A stretch of 64,000 bases of DNA from Channallabes apus (Eukaryota; Chordata; Actinopteri; Siluriformes; Clariidae). This document shows positions 23,340 through 34,101 of this stretch, in pieces; the first letter of the stretch is position 1; each line of letters opens with the position of its first letter. The stretch is from contig CM060121.1 of the NCBI GenBank assembly GCA_030522415.1, positions 4,020,476 to 4,084,475 on the forward strand, written 5' to 3'. Below the pieces are notes generated by a model. It was not told the DNA's origin and did no database searches. It was given only the letters and a program-made list of their open reading frames with translations. Made by a program: the position numbers and the translations under genes.

Positions 23340-23900
23340 CGAGTCCGTGGAAACGGTCCAAGAGGTCTTTATCTGGAAAGTAGCTCTAGAGCAGACATTA
23401 GATAATGAAAGAAATCAATCTACTTCATTTCCTGGAGTGTCGTGGCAGCTGCCCAATTCCTGACTCCAAGTAAATCTAGGTTTTCGAGGTGACATCTTTT
23501 GCATCTGCATTTTAGCACAATCTCAACCGAACCTCTGAGCGGAAACCGTACGAGCCGGTGGGCATCAGTGCGTCCTCCAGCCCGCAGCTCTTCTCCGGAG
23601 ACGCCGTAAGAGGTCCAATGGAAGTCCGTGTCATGTTCATGTCAAGTCACGATTACGGTAATTATGAGACGCCAGCTTCGCTTCTGTTCGGGCATGGAAA
23701 TGATTCGTTTCCATGGTAATGCACAAAACATTTTAAAGTCTTCTGGTTAGAAAAATGAGCTGCTAAAAATGCTAAAAGACTCTGATTGACAAACACACAG
23801 AGTTAAATACTAACATTTACACTCGCAATTATTTCAATCGCAGAAGCTGCTGCTAACTTTAATTTGTTTGTATTTGTTTGTTTGTTAAATGATGTCACAC
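23340..23900. other. Gene-free stretch, nothing recognised
   Basis: Unique-looking sequence without exon or element signature. There is a short (GTTT)n patch near 23862-23885. Confidence 0.35.
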
Positions 23901-24019
23901 ACTTGCAGGTCGAAGCTTTGAGAAAAAATTCCAGCTCGTAATTACTAGTTTGATCTGAACACTTTTTCAAAAGTCAGAAACTCGTAATTACAAATATTCC
24001 AGCATGACATACACACGTG

Positions 24020-25125
24020 AAGCCACACCCCCTTTACTTAAGTCACACCTTATTTAATAGGAATGATTAAAATATAGGCCAGTGTATATTTTCTTCACTG
24101 TAATGAAAGACACATAGGCCACACCTCCATCACTTTAATTGACAGGAGCAAGGGCCTCACCTTTTTCATTGGAACTGGCATTTACATAGGCCACACCTCC
24201 TTCACTGCAACTGAAATGTGTAAAAGCCACACCTACTTAATTTTAATTGGCAGGTGGATAGGCCACACCTCCTTCAGTTAATCGACACCTTCTTTAATAG
24301 AAATGAGTAAAGCCATATAAGCCACACCTACTTTACTGTAATTGACAGGCAGATAAGCCACACCTACTTCACTGTAATCTACAAGCTTATAAGCCACACC
24401 TACTTCACTATAATTGACAGGCATATAGGCCACACCTACTACACTGTAATTGACAGGCATATAGGCCACACCTACTACACTGTAATTGACAGGCATATAG
24501 GCCACACCTACTACACTGTAATTGACAGGCATATAGGCCACACCTACTACACTGTAATTGACAGGCATATAGGCCACACCTACTACACTGTAATTGACAG
24601 GCATATAGGCCACACCTACTACACTGTAATTGACAGGCATATAGGCCACACCTACTCTACTGTAGTCAGCAAGCGTATAAGCCACACCTACTTCACTATA
24701 ATTGACAGGCATATAGGCCACACCTACTTCACTATAATTGACAGGCATATAGGCCACACCTACTCCACTGTAATTCACAGGCATATAGGCCACACCTACT
24801 ACACTGTAATTGACAGGCATATAGGCCACACCTACTCTACTGTAGTCAGCAAGCGTATAAGCCACACCTACTTCACTATAATTGACAGGCATATAGGCCA
24901 CACCTACCTCACTATAATTGACAGGCATATAGGCCACACCTACTACACTGTAATTGACAGGCGTATAGGCCACACCTACTTCACTATAATTGACAGGGAT
25001 ATAAGCCACACCTACTCTACTGTAGTCAGCAGGCGTATAGGCCTCGCCTACTTCATTGTAATTGACAGGTGTATAGGCCACACCTACACTACCTAAATGA
25101 CATGCCGCTGGACCACGCCCACTTA
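24020..25125. repeat. 36-bp minisatellite (GGCCACACCT core), about 1.1 kb
   Basis: A tandem array with a 36-bp period, core GGCCACACCTAC followed by a CACTGTAATTGACAGGC-type segment. It is regular from about 24300 to 25090 (about 22 units) with degenerate units on both sides. Because 36 is divisible by three and units lack stops on the minus strand, a 267-codon frame stays open (24278-25081 minus) with a 12-residue repeat like MPVNYSEVGVAY. This frame is a consequence of the period, not evidence of a gene. A variant unit with TACTGTAGTCAGC recurs at 24658, 24838 and 25018, spaced exactly 180 bp (five units), which shows a higher-order repeat. Confidence 0.95.
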
Positions 25126-25199
25126 CTCACTAAGAGAAACAAACGAGGCCTGAATGAATTCATGTATAATGGATTTCTATGAAATATTAATGTTAATAG

Positions 25200-25600
25200 A
25201 TTAATAGTTTAGCAGTAATGAAACGCGCTGCGTCTGTGATCAGCCTTCAGACGTCTGCATCAGTTCACGTTCCGTCGGTTCAGAAACATCGATCTGAATA
25301 AGCCAAGCGTTCCACCTCCAGCAGCATCTGCGGTCGTTCGTGCCACCTCTGGTTGCTCACGGAGCCGATCACAGAGACGGGGCTTCTGTAGCGTCGCGTG
25401 CTTTCCGAGGTGGAGAGCGTTTACTCTTTTACCCAGAGTTGTCAGAGCACATCATCGAGCTGTTCTGTAGCAGGACCCTATGGGCTGCTTCACTTCAAAA
25501 CCTATTCCAGAGCTTTCGAAAGCGCGGCGCGGCGCGAGTGTTTCTCCTGTCACTGCATCAGCACCAGACAATGCGGCTCCTGAAATAAGGAGGGGAGAAG
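25200..25600. other. Gene-free stretch, possible noncoding element
   Basis: Repeat-free, CpG-containing DNA. Overlapping frames at 25340-25588 have no domain. Confidence 0.3.
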
Positions 25601-25860
25601 TACTGATTTGGGAAGGCCTACTTCTTCTTCTTCTTTTTAAGGTGTAACGGGAAATTCTCAGAGCTCAGAGTTGATTTAATATTCTTCTGTAAAAAAAGCA
25701 GGTGTTTTTTTATTAACATTATTATTATAATTATTATTATTATTATGCAGAGGTAAATGGTGACAGGAAGTGTGACCGGACCACATATCAGTGCTGTTAC
25801 TCATGAATTTAGCGCTTTGTTCATTTTTTTTTTATGCTTATTTTTTTGAACATCCATTAA
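25600..25860. repeat. TTC, ATT and T-run low-complexity patches
   Basis: (CTT)n at 25619-25634, (ATT)n at 25718-25745 and T-runs at 25825-25850. Confidence 0.7.
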
Positions 25861-25864
25861 AAAA

Positions 25865-26270
25865 TGTGGAGTTGTTGTTGTTGGAATGCTGAGATCAGGA
25901 TCCCTGAGGTGAAATCGCGACAAATTAGGCTTTTATCTACGCTGCTTTGTCACCGTGTTTGTTTGGATGCACTGAAATCCAGGGTTGCGCTTGCGTGCGC
26001 GTGTGCGTGTCAGCCCGCGTGTGCCATCTCCACGGAGCGCTTTCTCGCATTTGAAAATGCAGAGAGGCTTCTTTTATTATGTGCATTTGTAATGAGATAT
26101 CAGATCAAATCAAAAGATGACCACCCCAAGGAACGAGAAACGCTCATCTGTATTCAAATGCGGAAGATATCGGATTTGCGGGGAAGCAAATCAAATCTCT
26201 CTCGTCGAGCTTTGTGAAGCGGCCCGTCTATGACTGACACGTTCCTGTTTGCCAAATATGACATCACTCG
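25865..26270. other. Candidate conserved noncoding island
   Basis: Complex repeat-free block with a 117-codon plus-strand frame (25864-26217) that lacks any domain I know. The 26085-26190 part has the AT-balanced texture of vertebrate enhancers. Confidence 0.3.
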
Positions 26271-26287
26271 AGCTGATGCTGTCTCCG

Positions 26288-26318
26288 AGAGGTGTGTGTG
26301 TGTGCGTTTGTGTGAGAA

Positions 26319-26354
<36 letters not shown>
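26288..26354. repeat. (GT)n and (GA)n microsatellites
   Basis: Short GT run followed by about fifteen GA units at 26321-26352. Confidence 0.85.
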
Positions 26355-26429
26355 TTTTCACAGTTATCTGCTGCCGAGGCATGGAGGGGAGAGATAAAAC
26401 AATCCTGAAGGGGAAATCATTCCGCCCCT

Positions 26430-27020
26430 AATCAGATTTATTTGCGCGTCCCACTGAGGAGGATTGATGTCTTATCTGTAGCTGAGGATTTCCACCCTCT
26501 ACACCGCGACACAGAAACAATCAACACCAAAGTCTCCGGAGCGTTTTTAATTGTGCCTCCGTGTGTGTCCGTCTGGCCGTGCGAAAGAACAAGCGTGCGA
26601 GCCGCGTCCGTACCGACTTCCCACACGCTGGTGAGGGACAGTCGGGGGTTGGTTTTCCGCAAAGCAGATTTTTTATTATTTTATGATCGCAAGATGTCAG
26701 ACATCTGCTTCAGTGTCTCGAGACGAAGTGGATGGGAATTGTTTTAACGCCGTGCCACTTGGTCACTTCTGTCCAGCCAACAATCAGTTCCCTTAGATAT
26801 TTGAGCCGAAACGATTTTAAGAATATTGAATATGTTTTATTTTAGAGTTTAATAAACAGCCTCACGGCCTCTGGGTCGATGCTGGGTCCCTGTTGAGTTT
26901 CATGTGTTCTCCTCGTGTACTTCAGGTTCTCCCCCTCCAAAAAACAAACTTCCAGAGTGTGAGCTGGTTATTCCTATGCATTCGCCCCTGAATGTAAATA
27001 TGTGCATGTGTGTGTGTGTG
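26430..27020. other. Gene-free unique stretch
   Basis: Overlapping minor frames on both strands (26438-26662 minus, 26442-26747 plus) with no domain. Repeat-free apart from a short TG run at 27008-27022. The texture is compatible with regulatory DNA. Confidence 0.3.
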
Positions 27021-27057
27021 TGAGGATGTATAATTCATATTTTTAATGACAGGCCTA

Positions 27058-27080
27058 AGGGTGTACAAACTTTTGCACTC
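27058..27080. repeat. Tc1-like terminal fragment
   Basis: 'gggtgtacaaacttttgcac' resembles the right end of the 497-bp Tc1-like family (14236-14259). Nothing else of the element is seen here. Confidence 0.35.
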
Positions 27081-27179
27081 GAGTAACACCGGCACAGCCT
27101 CTGATGCACACTCGTCTTTCCTTGCCTTTTCTATTTCCTTTATCTCGGACCAAAATGTCAGCGAGACCTTGGTAATGAC

Positions 27180-27780
27180 TTTTTTTTTTTCTTTTTTTTT
27201 TCTCCCGACGACCTTGGATCACCTCGAAACGTCTACCTCGCGTTGCCGACACTCTCCGTCCCGATTAAGTGACACTAAGCCGATCGTGCTCGGCTAGCTT
27301 GAAGTGACAGAGTAGTTTAAAGGAAGGAACGGTACGACGGCCTCCATCTCGGAGCTAACCGCTTGGCTAACGGAATTATCCGGAGTGCAGCAGACTGGAG
27401 CCGGAAGCGCCGCTCGGGAGGAAAGGATTTAGCAAAAAAAATAAATAAATAAAATCACCGAAACGCTTCGGTAGCCTCTCGCTGTAGAGATTCGGCTCAT
27501 TCAGCACAGGATCAAATCCACATTTCGTTTGAGCCTCGTGTTTTTTTAAAAAATCGCTCTTACTAAAAGTAATTAACAGGGACGACACGCCGCTCAGGCT
27601 GCCTCTGTTCCTGCAGGGGATAGACCTTGTCCTGGATTAAATTATTCTTTGTCGAAAAGATTAGGCGAGGTTTAATCCGTGTCCGGATAACCAGACCAGG
27701 TCGTGACATTCCCAGCACTTTAAAAACATAAAAGTCTTTATCTCTGGTCATGAGGTCAGGCACTTAACGATCAGCAGGGC
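27180..27780. other. Gene-free unique stretch
   Basis: T-rich patch at 27180-27203, then complex CpG-containing DNA with no domain-bearing frame. Confidence 0.3.
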
Positions 27781-27789
27781 ATTGTTCAG

Positions 27790-28090
27790 ACCCGTGATAT
27801 GATCTCTTATATCCTGAAGGCTGGAATTTTCTCTCCGTGCCTGGTTGTTTTAGATGCCGACCGCGTCCTGGCGAGAGGAGTTGTCATAATTTGCAATTTT
27901 CCCTTTGTAAGCGCACAGTGCCACATAATCTTTGTTGTCTATGATTTAGTAAATTTGCACCGCAGGCCTTTGGTTCCAGAGCAAAGTATCTCTTCAAGCT
28001 CAAGCGTCTGTGATCCTTGGCAGTCCGTAGCAACCGAAAGCCCTGAGGACATCATGAGCTGAGGGTAAATACGATCCAGAGCTGCCTTCG
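27790..28090. other. Strong candidate conserved noncoding element
   Basis: The core at about 27880-27990 is AT-rich yet complex and free of repeats, with a Sox-type CTTTGTTGTC and several TTTGCA-type words close together. The plus-strand frame 27799-28062 has no domain. Of all the islands here this one most resembles a deeply conserved vertebrate enhancer by eye. Confidence 0.4.
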
Positions 28091-28374
28091 CTTCGCCACT
28101 CAGACATGATGGGTATATCGATACAGAATCTCATGCTTCCGGCTTGTCAGCCGCATCTCCTAACTAACGCAAGGTGAAATTAAAGGAGCTGTCACTCCAG
28201 TGGGGCCACTGTTTTAGGCCTGGGTTTGCTTTATTGCTTTGCTCTTACATTCTGACACAGTTTACCCACAGTGGTTAGGAAACAAACTCAACTATTCATT
28301 ATGATTAATTTTGTTTTGTTCTCGTGTAGCTGGAGGTTAATAGAAGACCCAACTCAAAAGGCAGGGATTTAAAC

Positions 28375-28865
28375 TAGTGGTGGGAAGTTTTAATCATTTT
28401 AGTGACTCGGTTCTTTGAATCTCATTCATCAAAATAAACGAACCTTTTTTTGAGTCATTTAGTTAATTTTGTTCTTTTGATAAGAAGTAAAATAAAATGT
28501 TGCATTTTCAATAAAAAGAAATACGTCTACATACACAAATTTTGGCTATAGTTCCAGTAATGAAAATATTACAATGCAGCTAAGGACATATTATAATAAA
28601 CAGAATGAGCAGTTCATCTCTCATATCTTCCAGTCTGAGTCGTTCGTTCTTTTGAATTTATTGCACTGCATAGCGTCTATGGGGTCACGTGACAAAAGAA
28701 CAAACGACTCGGAGTAGACGAGTCACTGAAAACGAATCGCTCAATTCTGTTTCCTGTACATAACATACGGAGGGTTTTGCGATGATTTGCGCATGCGCGC
28801 CCAGTAGAAAATTAACGAATCACTCTTCTTCTGAGTCATGTTAAAGATTCGTTCATAAAGAATGA
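28375..28865. mobile_element. hAT-like MITE relic
   Basis: It starts TAGTGGTGGGAAGTTTTAAT and continues with alternating phrases such as 'gactcggttctttgaatc' and their inverted versions near the right side ('gattcgttcataaag'), a pattern common in a fish hAT family with GAACGA/TCGTTC words. The right terminal repeat is lost. No coding sequence. Confidence 0.5.
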
Positions 28866-28899
28866 AGAATTTCCAGATTATAAGATGAGCTTGTTACTG

Positions 28900-29800
28900 C
28901 TGCGCCACTCAGAGGGCCAGTATTAGATCTTTCTGTAGTTGTAACATCTCAAATCTACAGTATCAGTAGAACTTTAGACTGAACTTCAATGCTGGTAGTC
29001 GTACAGTACTGATGTGCTGAGCTTTCTCTGGGCTCAGGGATGGGACGGACGTGTGGTAATCCAGCACTCTCACATCAAAAATGATGCCAGCCACTTGTTT
29101 GGAAAGATGCAGTTGGTTGGAGAAACATGTGATAGCCTTCACTCTGCCGGTTGCTGGTTGTAGCCTTGATGGTAGTCCGTCCTAATGACAGGTGGGAATT
29201 GGGTGTGACTAAATCTGAAAAATATGGGGGAAAAAAACAATGATGAAATATCAGGTACTACATACTGAAACATTCAGTACAGTGGGTTCATGTTCTCGTT
29301 CTACTGGAACATGGGAGCAAATTAAGACATTTTCCATGAAGGTTGTTTCTACAGCCGCCAAATGTTACCGTTTGACTTAAGACGTTTCTATCAGAGAAAA
29401 ATCAGGTTGTTCATACTCAATTTGCACATTTCTTTTTCTGGAACAGCTGCAAACTATGATGTGTTGCACTGGATTTCTAAATCTGTGTTAACTTGGAAAT
29501 GTGACACATGAAAGCCAAACAGCTGATATCAGTTTCAAAATAGCAGTTTTACGTTATCTGACTGGAACGCAGTTTTTATCAAAGACCACATCAGATAATG
29601 GAAAAAAAGCTACAGCGTGATTTCCGTGGTTCTGTCACTTTGATTCGAGAAACTGTATGTTGATTTGCTAATTCAGCTTATATCAATGGTGAGCACTGAT
29701 GAGGGAAACGTGCTTTGACAGAATCCAAACTTGGTTTCATTTCAGCAAGCAAATGTCCTCTTCTTCTCATTCTGGAAGACTAAATGTTTCATTTTGAACA
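28900..29800. other. Repeat-like gene-free stretch
   Basis: Diverged sequence without a recognised exon. Two TACAGTA heptamers at 28956 and 29002. Confidence 0.3.
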
Positions 29801-29810
29801 GAACCACTTT

Positions 29811-30436
29811 AGCTACGTTTACACTGTCAGTTAAATGTGACCCAATTCCGATTTTTTGTGACACATATCGGATATGTTCTATGTCCGTGTAAACAGGGGA
29901 AAAAAACGCTTGCATTGCGATATTTCGAGATCGGTTTCAGGCCTCCTTCATATGTGAAAATAAATCAGATATAAATCAGATATGTGCTAATGTGATTGTC
30001 GTGTAAACAGACGGATCGGATTTCCTGAGGCATTGTGTTCTGTACTATACAAACATCATTAAAACTGCGACTTCTTCGCGGTTTAATGACGTAATGTTCT
30101 CCGGTGGAAGCGGGTGTGGAATGATAACAACGCAGGTGACATGGAAAAGGAAAAGCGCCCCCAACCCCTCCCCCCTACACACACATTTTGCAAACTTTGT
30201 ACATATCGCAGACTTAGCGTCAAGCATATTTCACCTTTGTCTAGCTTGGCTAGTGCGTAGCGCAGGAACCTCCCTTTAACTATGCACGATGTTTCAGATG
30301 GTACAGTATGGCAAGTGTGAACACGTGTATTGGATATGAGTCATAGTTGAAATAACGTGTAAACAGACGGTCAAAAAAATCAGATATAGGCAACAAGTCG
30401 GAATTAAGCATCGAGACCTGCAGTGTAAACGTAGCC
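29811..30436. mobile_element. 626-bp element with AGCTACGTTTACACTG-type inverted ends
   Basis: The left end AGCTACGTTTACACTGTCAG and the right end, inverted, GGCTACGTTTACACTGCAGG match at most positions. Sub-terminal words repeat as 'gtgtaaacagacgg' at 30001 and 30358. No transposase frame. Superfamily unclear, since no clean target duplication is seen. A further TAAACAG/GCATG-rich end at 30510-30600 may belong to an enclosing or neighbouring copy. Confidence 0.65.
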
Positions 30437-30439
30437 TTT

Positions 30440-30930
30440 GTGCATGTTAGGGAAAACATTGTTATATTCTGATTGAATGCTGTGAGCATGTAAATACACA
30501 TCTGATCAGACCAGCGTCCATGTAAACAGTTAAACTGGAACCTCTAAAGTGAATCATGTCAGTCGGATAGAAGGAATATCGTGCATGCAAGCGTAGCTAA
30601 TGTTACTTGTGTTGGTTGTAACATTAGCTATCGGTATAATTTAAGGTCACCATTCAAAATGTAAGCATGACTAGACAATAGCGGTCTTTTTTCCTTTATA
30701 AAATTTTACGTTTAATTGCAAAATCTGCGCTTGGCTCGCTAATTAATCTTTTAGAAAGGCTGCGTTGTTTCGTTGTAATAACAGCCATTTAATCGCATGC
30801 ATGTTGCTGAAAATACATAATAGCAGAAGTAGTAATTAACTAATAACCGCTCAAGTCCTAGACTACTGTCGGTCTATGCGAAGTTTTTAACGTTAATTTC
30901 AAAGCAGTTCTTAAGACGTCCCTGAAATTG
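30440..30930. other. Repeat-like AT-rich stretch
   Basis: The left part (30470-30600) resembles a transposon end; the remainder is unassigned. Confidence 0.3.
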
Positions 30931-30944
30931 TTTTGGTGTGCTTT

Positions 30945-30968
30945 TTAAAAAAAAAAAAAAAAAAAAAA
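30945..30968. repeat. Poly-A run
   Basis: About 20 consecutive A. Confidence 0.85.
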
Positions 30969-31173
30969 CTTCATTGAACGATCCTGGTTTGTCTAGCGTT
31001 TGTTGCCTGACACGAGCTGTCGCTTTCACGTCCGCACCCCCCGTTTCACTTCTAATAGAAAATCTGCAGGAGCAACAAAAGGAACCCGGCAATCGGGGAC
31101 GCACAAAGGTACGAGCGCAAAATAGAGGCGCAGATGTTTTACTGACAGACGCTAACAAACCGCTTGGGTCCAC

Positions 31174-31175
<2 letters not shown>

Positions 31176-31205
<30 letters not shown>
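31176..31205. repeat. (TC)n microsatellite
   Basis: About fourteen TC units, with a second (TC)n of similar length at 31409-31445. Confidence 0.85.
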
Positions 31206-31207
<2 letters not shown>

Positions 31208-31404
31208 CTCTTTTTCTCGTCTACTCCCTTTCTCATTTTTTCATAAAACATACGATTTGACAGGAGTTTTTTCCTCACGTCCTCACATCTTAAAAGAAAC
31301 AAACGACTTTCTGATTTTTTTTGCATTGCGTCTTTCTCGCTTCTAACCATCTCTCTGGAGATTTATAGTGAAGCAGAAAGGCATAGATCTAAAGCAACTT
31401 CAGA

Positions 31405-31444
<40 letters not shown>

Positions 31445-31449
31445 TCGCT

Positions 31450-32245
31450 CTCAATCCCCCGAACCCGCGCTAACACCACATACACAGGTGTGTAAGACAG
31501 AGTTAATAAGTTGCGCCGTCAAAACATGAGGTGCGATTCTTTGCCGAATTAAGTTTTCAAATATAAAACTGTCAAAAGTTGCCTCGGTGTTTAGCCAAGC
31601 TGCAGCGGTGTCTTTAGCAGAGCTTTTAGCTAATTACTTTTTTGCCGTTTTCTACAGATGGCATTGTGACTTTTTTTCTAATCTAGGATCTTTTATGTGT
31701 TTTGAAGTGTGTGGAACCTTTCTCAGCCCAAACACACACTACTGTGTGCTCTCTCTCTTCAGCTAGTTAACATAACACTTATACGCTATGCTAGGCAACT
31801 GGGGAGCAGCAAAGACAATGCTAAGGATTTAGTTAACTAGCATGTCAACATTTATACGCATAATGTGAGGACAGTAAGACAAAACTGCTATATTATATCC
31901 ATATTTACCTCAGACGTGTTGGTGATTTCCATAAAAAAAAGACTACAGTCATTCTTAGCATCCAGAACTAGCAGAAATTCCTGAAATAAAACACAACCAG
32001 CTTCATGCTACAGTAGTTGGCTAAATTATTAGCATAAATAGGTTAGCTTAGGCACAGAGTGAGGGCACAGAGACGTCGAAACTGAGGCACGTTTCTTAAG
32101 ACATGTTGCAAAAATGCTTTGTAAAGATTCATGCTAATTATGCTTAGCATCAGCAGCTGTTTAAACTTCAGTGTGTTTCCACATTATCTAATAAAGGGCT
32201 ATGTGCTAGCTATTTTAAATAATTAGTCTAACTAGTCCAAAGGAC
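31450..32245. other. AT-rich gene-free stretch
   Basis: Many TAGC/GCTA words and no frame of note. One TACAGTA at 32009. Confidence 0.4.
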
Positions 32246-32248
32246 ACA

Positions 32249-32880
32249 TTCCAGGTCTGAAAAGCGAGTCCAACGCAGAAGGGCTAAAATGTGCAGTTCC
32301 TCGAATGACCACTAGGCTGGTTCCAAAAGTGAGTCAGTTCCCATAGACCCCCATGTTAAAATGCCCAACTTTCAACAACAGAAATCAACATGTCTGCCGT
32401 TCAGGACAGCTGTACGGGATGTGAATTTTTATATAACTCATCGGCCACCAGAGACTATACAAAAAATTTTCATGACGTCACCCACAGGTTTTCTGAAGAG
32501 CCTGTTTTGAAACTCAACGGAGAGAACTCTGATCATCATCATCCTAGCAGGAGCCGACTCCACCTGTCTAAACCCCGGTTAATTCATACGCGGGCAATTG
32601 GGCAAAAGTTACCACTACAGTATATAGCTAAGTTGATGTTAATTTTTGATTGAACTCTGTAATTCATACCCTACATGTCGTCCTATGTCAACTCCCACAT
32701 TTCTCACGGTAATTCAAACGACTATGATTCCAGTTAGGTAAAGTGATAGGTGGTGCAACACCAAATATATGAATGCAAACTTCTATAAGAGTCTATGGGG
32801 ATTGACTAGCTTACTAGTGGTCATTCGAGGAACTGCATGTTTTGGCACTTCCACATTGGACTTACTTTTCAGAACTGGAG
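32249..32880. mobile_element. 632-bp DNA transposon with about 65-bp terminal inverted repeats
   Basis: The left end (32249-32315) and the inverted right end (32814-32880) are about 80 percent identical over about 65 bp, with the inner 25 bases (gcagttcctcgaatgaccac and on to TAG) matching exactly. The interior holds an 87-codon frame (32390-32653) with no domain I recognise. Long inverted ends without a hAT or Tc1 signature suggest another superfamily, which I cannot name. No clear target duplication is visible. Confidence 0.75.
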
Positions 32881-32889
32881 TTTGCCCCT

Positions 32890-33328
32890 TCGTCTAGTCA
32901 CATGGTTCATATGATCGGCTAGGTTACATTTTGAAGCTTGGGTACAGAGCGACAAGAAAAATTACACCAATTTGTCAGGGCTATTAACATTTGAAACATA
33001 AATTATAACGTAGAATTAACATCTAATCAAACACTGTGTCTTTCCATTTTTCAGTAAAGGATAACTGGTTAGCTTTGACACCTGGTAAATATGTTACTAA
33101 GTAAGTACTAAGTCTTATTTTGAAGGAAAAAAGAAGATGGAGTAATAGTGAGAGTGTGAAGAACGTGTCAGAAATATCAACATGTATCTCATACGTGTTG
33201 ACAAATTACTGAAACAAGATTCATGTAGGCTAAAACTACATATAATTAGCGTAAAAGCTATTCACATTCTGTGTCTTCATATTATCCTCTAAAGGCTAGA
33301 CTTAGTTTTTACAGCCTGTTTAGTAGTA
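32890..33328. other. AT-rich gene-free stretch
   Basis: Nothing recognised. Confidence 0.35.
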
Positions 33329-33483
33329 GTAATTGTTAGGGTTGTTCCGATTCCGAATCGGAAATGCTGCCGATACCACAAAAAAATCTGCCATCGGAAT
33401 CGGCGAGTATTTGAGTCCACGTACCGATCCGATACCATTTTCCTAAACATAACCTGTTTATGCCCGCTAGCTTACTTACAGAG

Positions 33484-33992
33484 TGTCACGGCGTGCGCCT
33501 GTGATGGGCGTGCGCCCAAATTGATATCGCTCCTCGCTCACTAGTTAGGCGCCTAGTATTAGCAGGGCCGCAGAATCAGGCAACGGCCCATGAGCTATCG
33601 CCGCTAATGATCCCGGCGCTATAAAACACAGCGGGGAGTGTAGCTCGGGGTCTGACTGTTGGGAAGCTGGACTTTGTGACGCGGTGGATTTTATGAGAGA
33701 CAGTGGCACAAGAGCGGGGCGATGTGATGTGCCCCAGAGACTTTAAAAAGGGGGGCGCCTTTGATCTCTGCGAGAAGAGCGCATGAATGAGCTGCGCGAG
33801 CTCCCGCGGCACCTTCACTTCCGCGTAGAGCCCGCCTTCGCATCCCTGCCGCCAAAGTGGAAAAGGCCGCAGAGAGTCTTTAACCCTTTCCTTACCCATT
33901 TTTCTAAATAAATGACCCTTTTTCCTGTAAGACCTCGCCTCGTGTCCGTGTTTCATGGTGTCGCCCGTGCACTTAGGGTCGAACCCGTTACA
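33484..33992 (+). mobile_element. Solo LTR (509 bp) nested in the hAT element
   Basis: It begins TGTCACGG and ends GTTACA, the TG...CA form of LTRs. Inside are a TATA box (CTATAAAAC) near 33620 and a polyadenylation signal AATAAA near 33907 in the same orientation. The flanking 5-mers CAGAG (33479-33483) and CAGGG (33993-33997) match at 4 of 5. No internal retroelement genes are next to it, so it is a recombination-derived solo LTR. Its GC content and CpG density are well above the surrounding sequence. The 126-codon minus-strand frame within it is incidental. The retroelement clade cannot be told from the LTR alone. Confidence 0.75.
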
Positions 33993-34022
33993 CAGGGCTA
34001 GTAGTATTTTACTTAAAAAAAG

Positions 34023-34026
<4 letters not shown>

Positions 34027-34099
<73 letters not shown>
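34027..34099. repeat. (TA)n-(CA)n compound microsatellite
   Basis: About 29 TA units followed by a short CA run, inside the hAT element. Confidence 0.9.

Positions 34100-34101
<2 letters not shown>

Noticed and set aside
24278..25081. 267-codon minus-strand frame as a repeat protein gene
   Set aside because: It coincides exactly with a 36-bp minisatellite; open length follows from the period, and there is no start context, leader or non-repeat domain.
24020..25125. CRISPR-like array of 36-bp repeats
   Set aside because: The units are contiguous with no unique spacers, and the context is eukaryotic.
30874..31350. 158-codon minus-strand frame
   Set aside because: It runs through a poly-A run and a TC microsatellite and has no recognisable domain.
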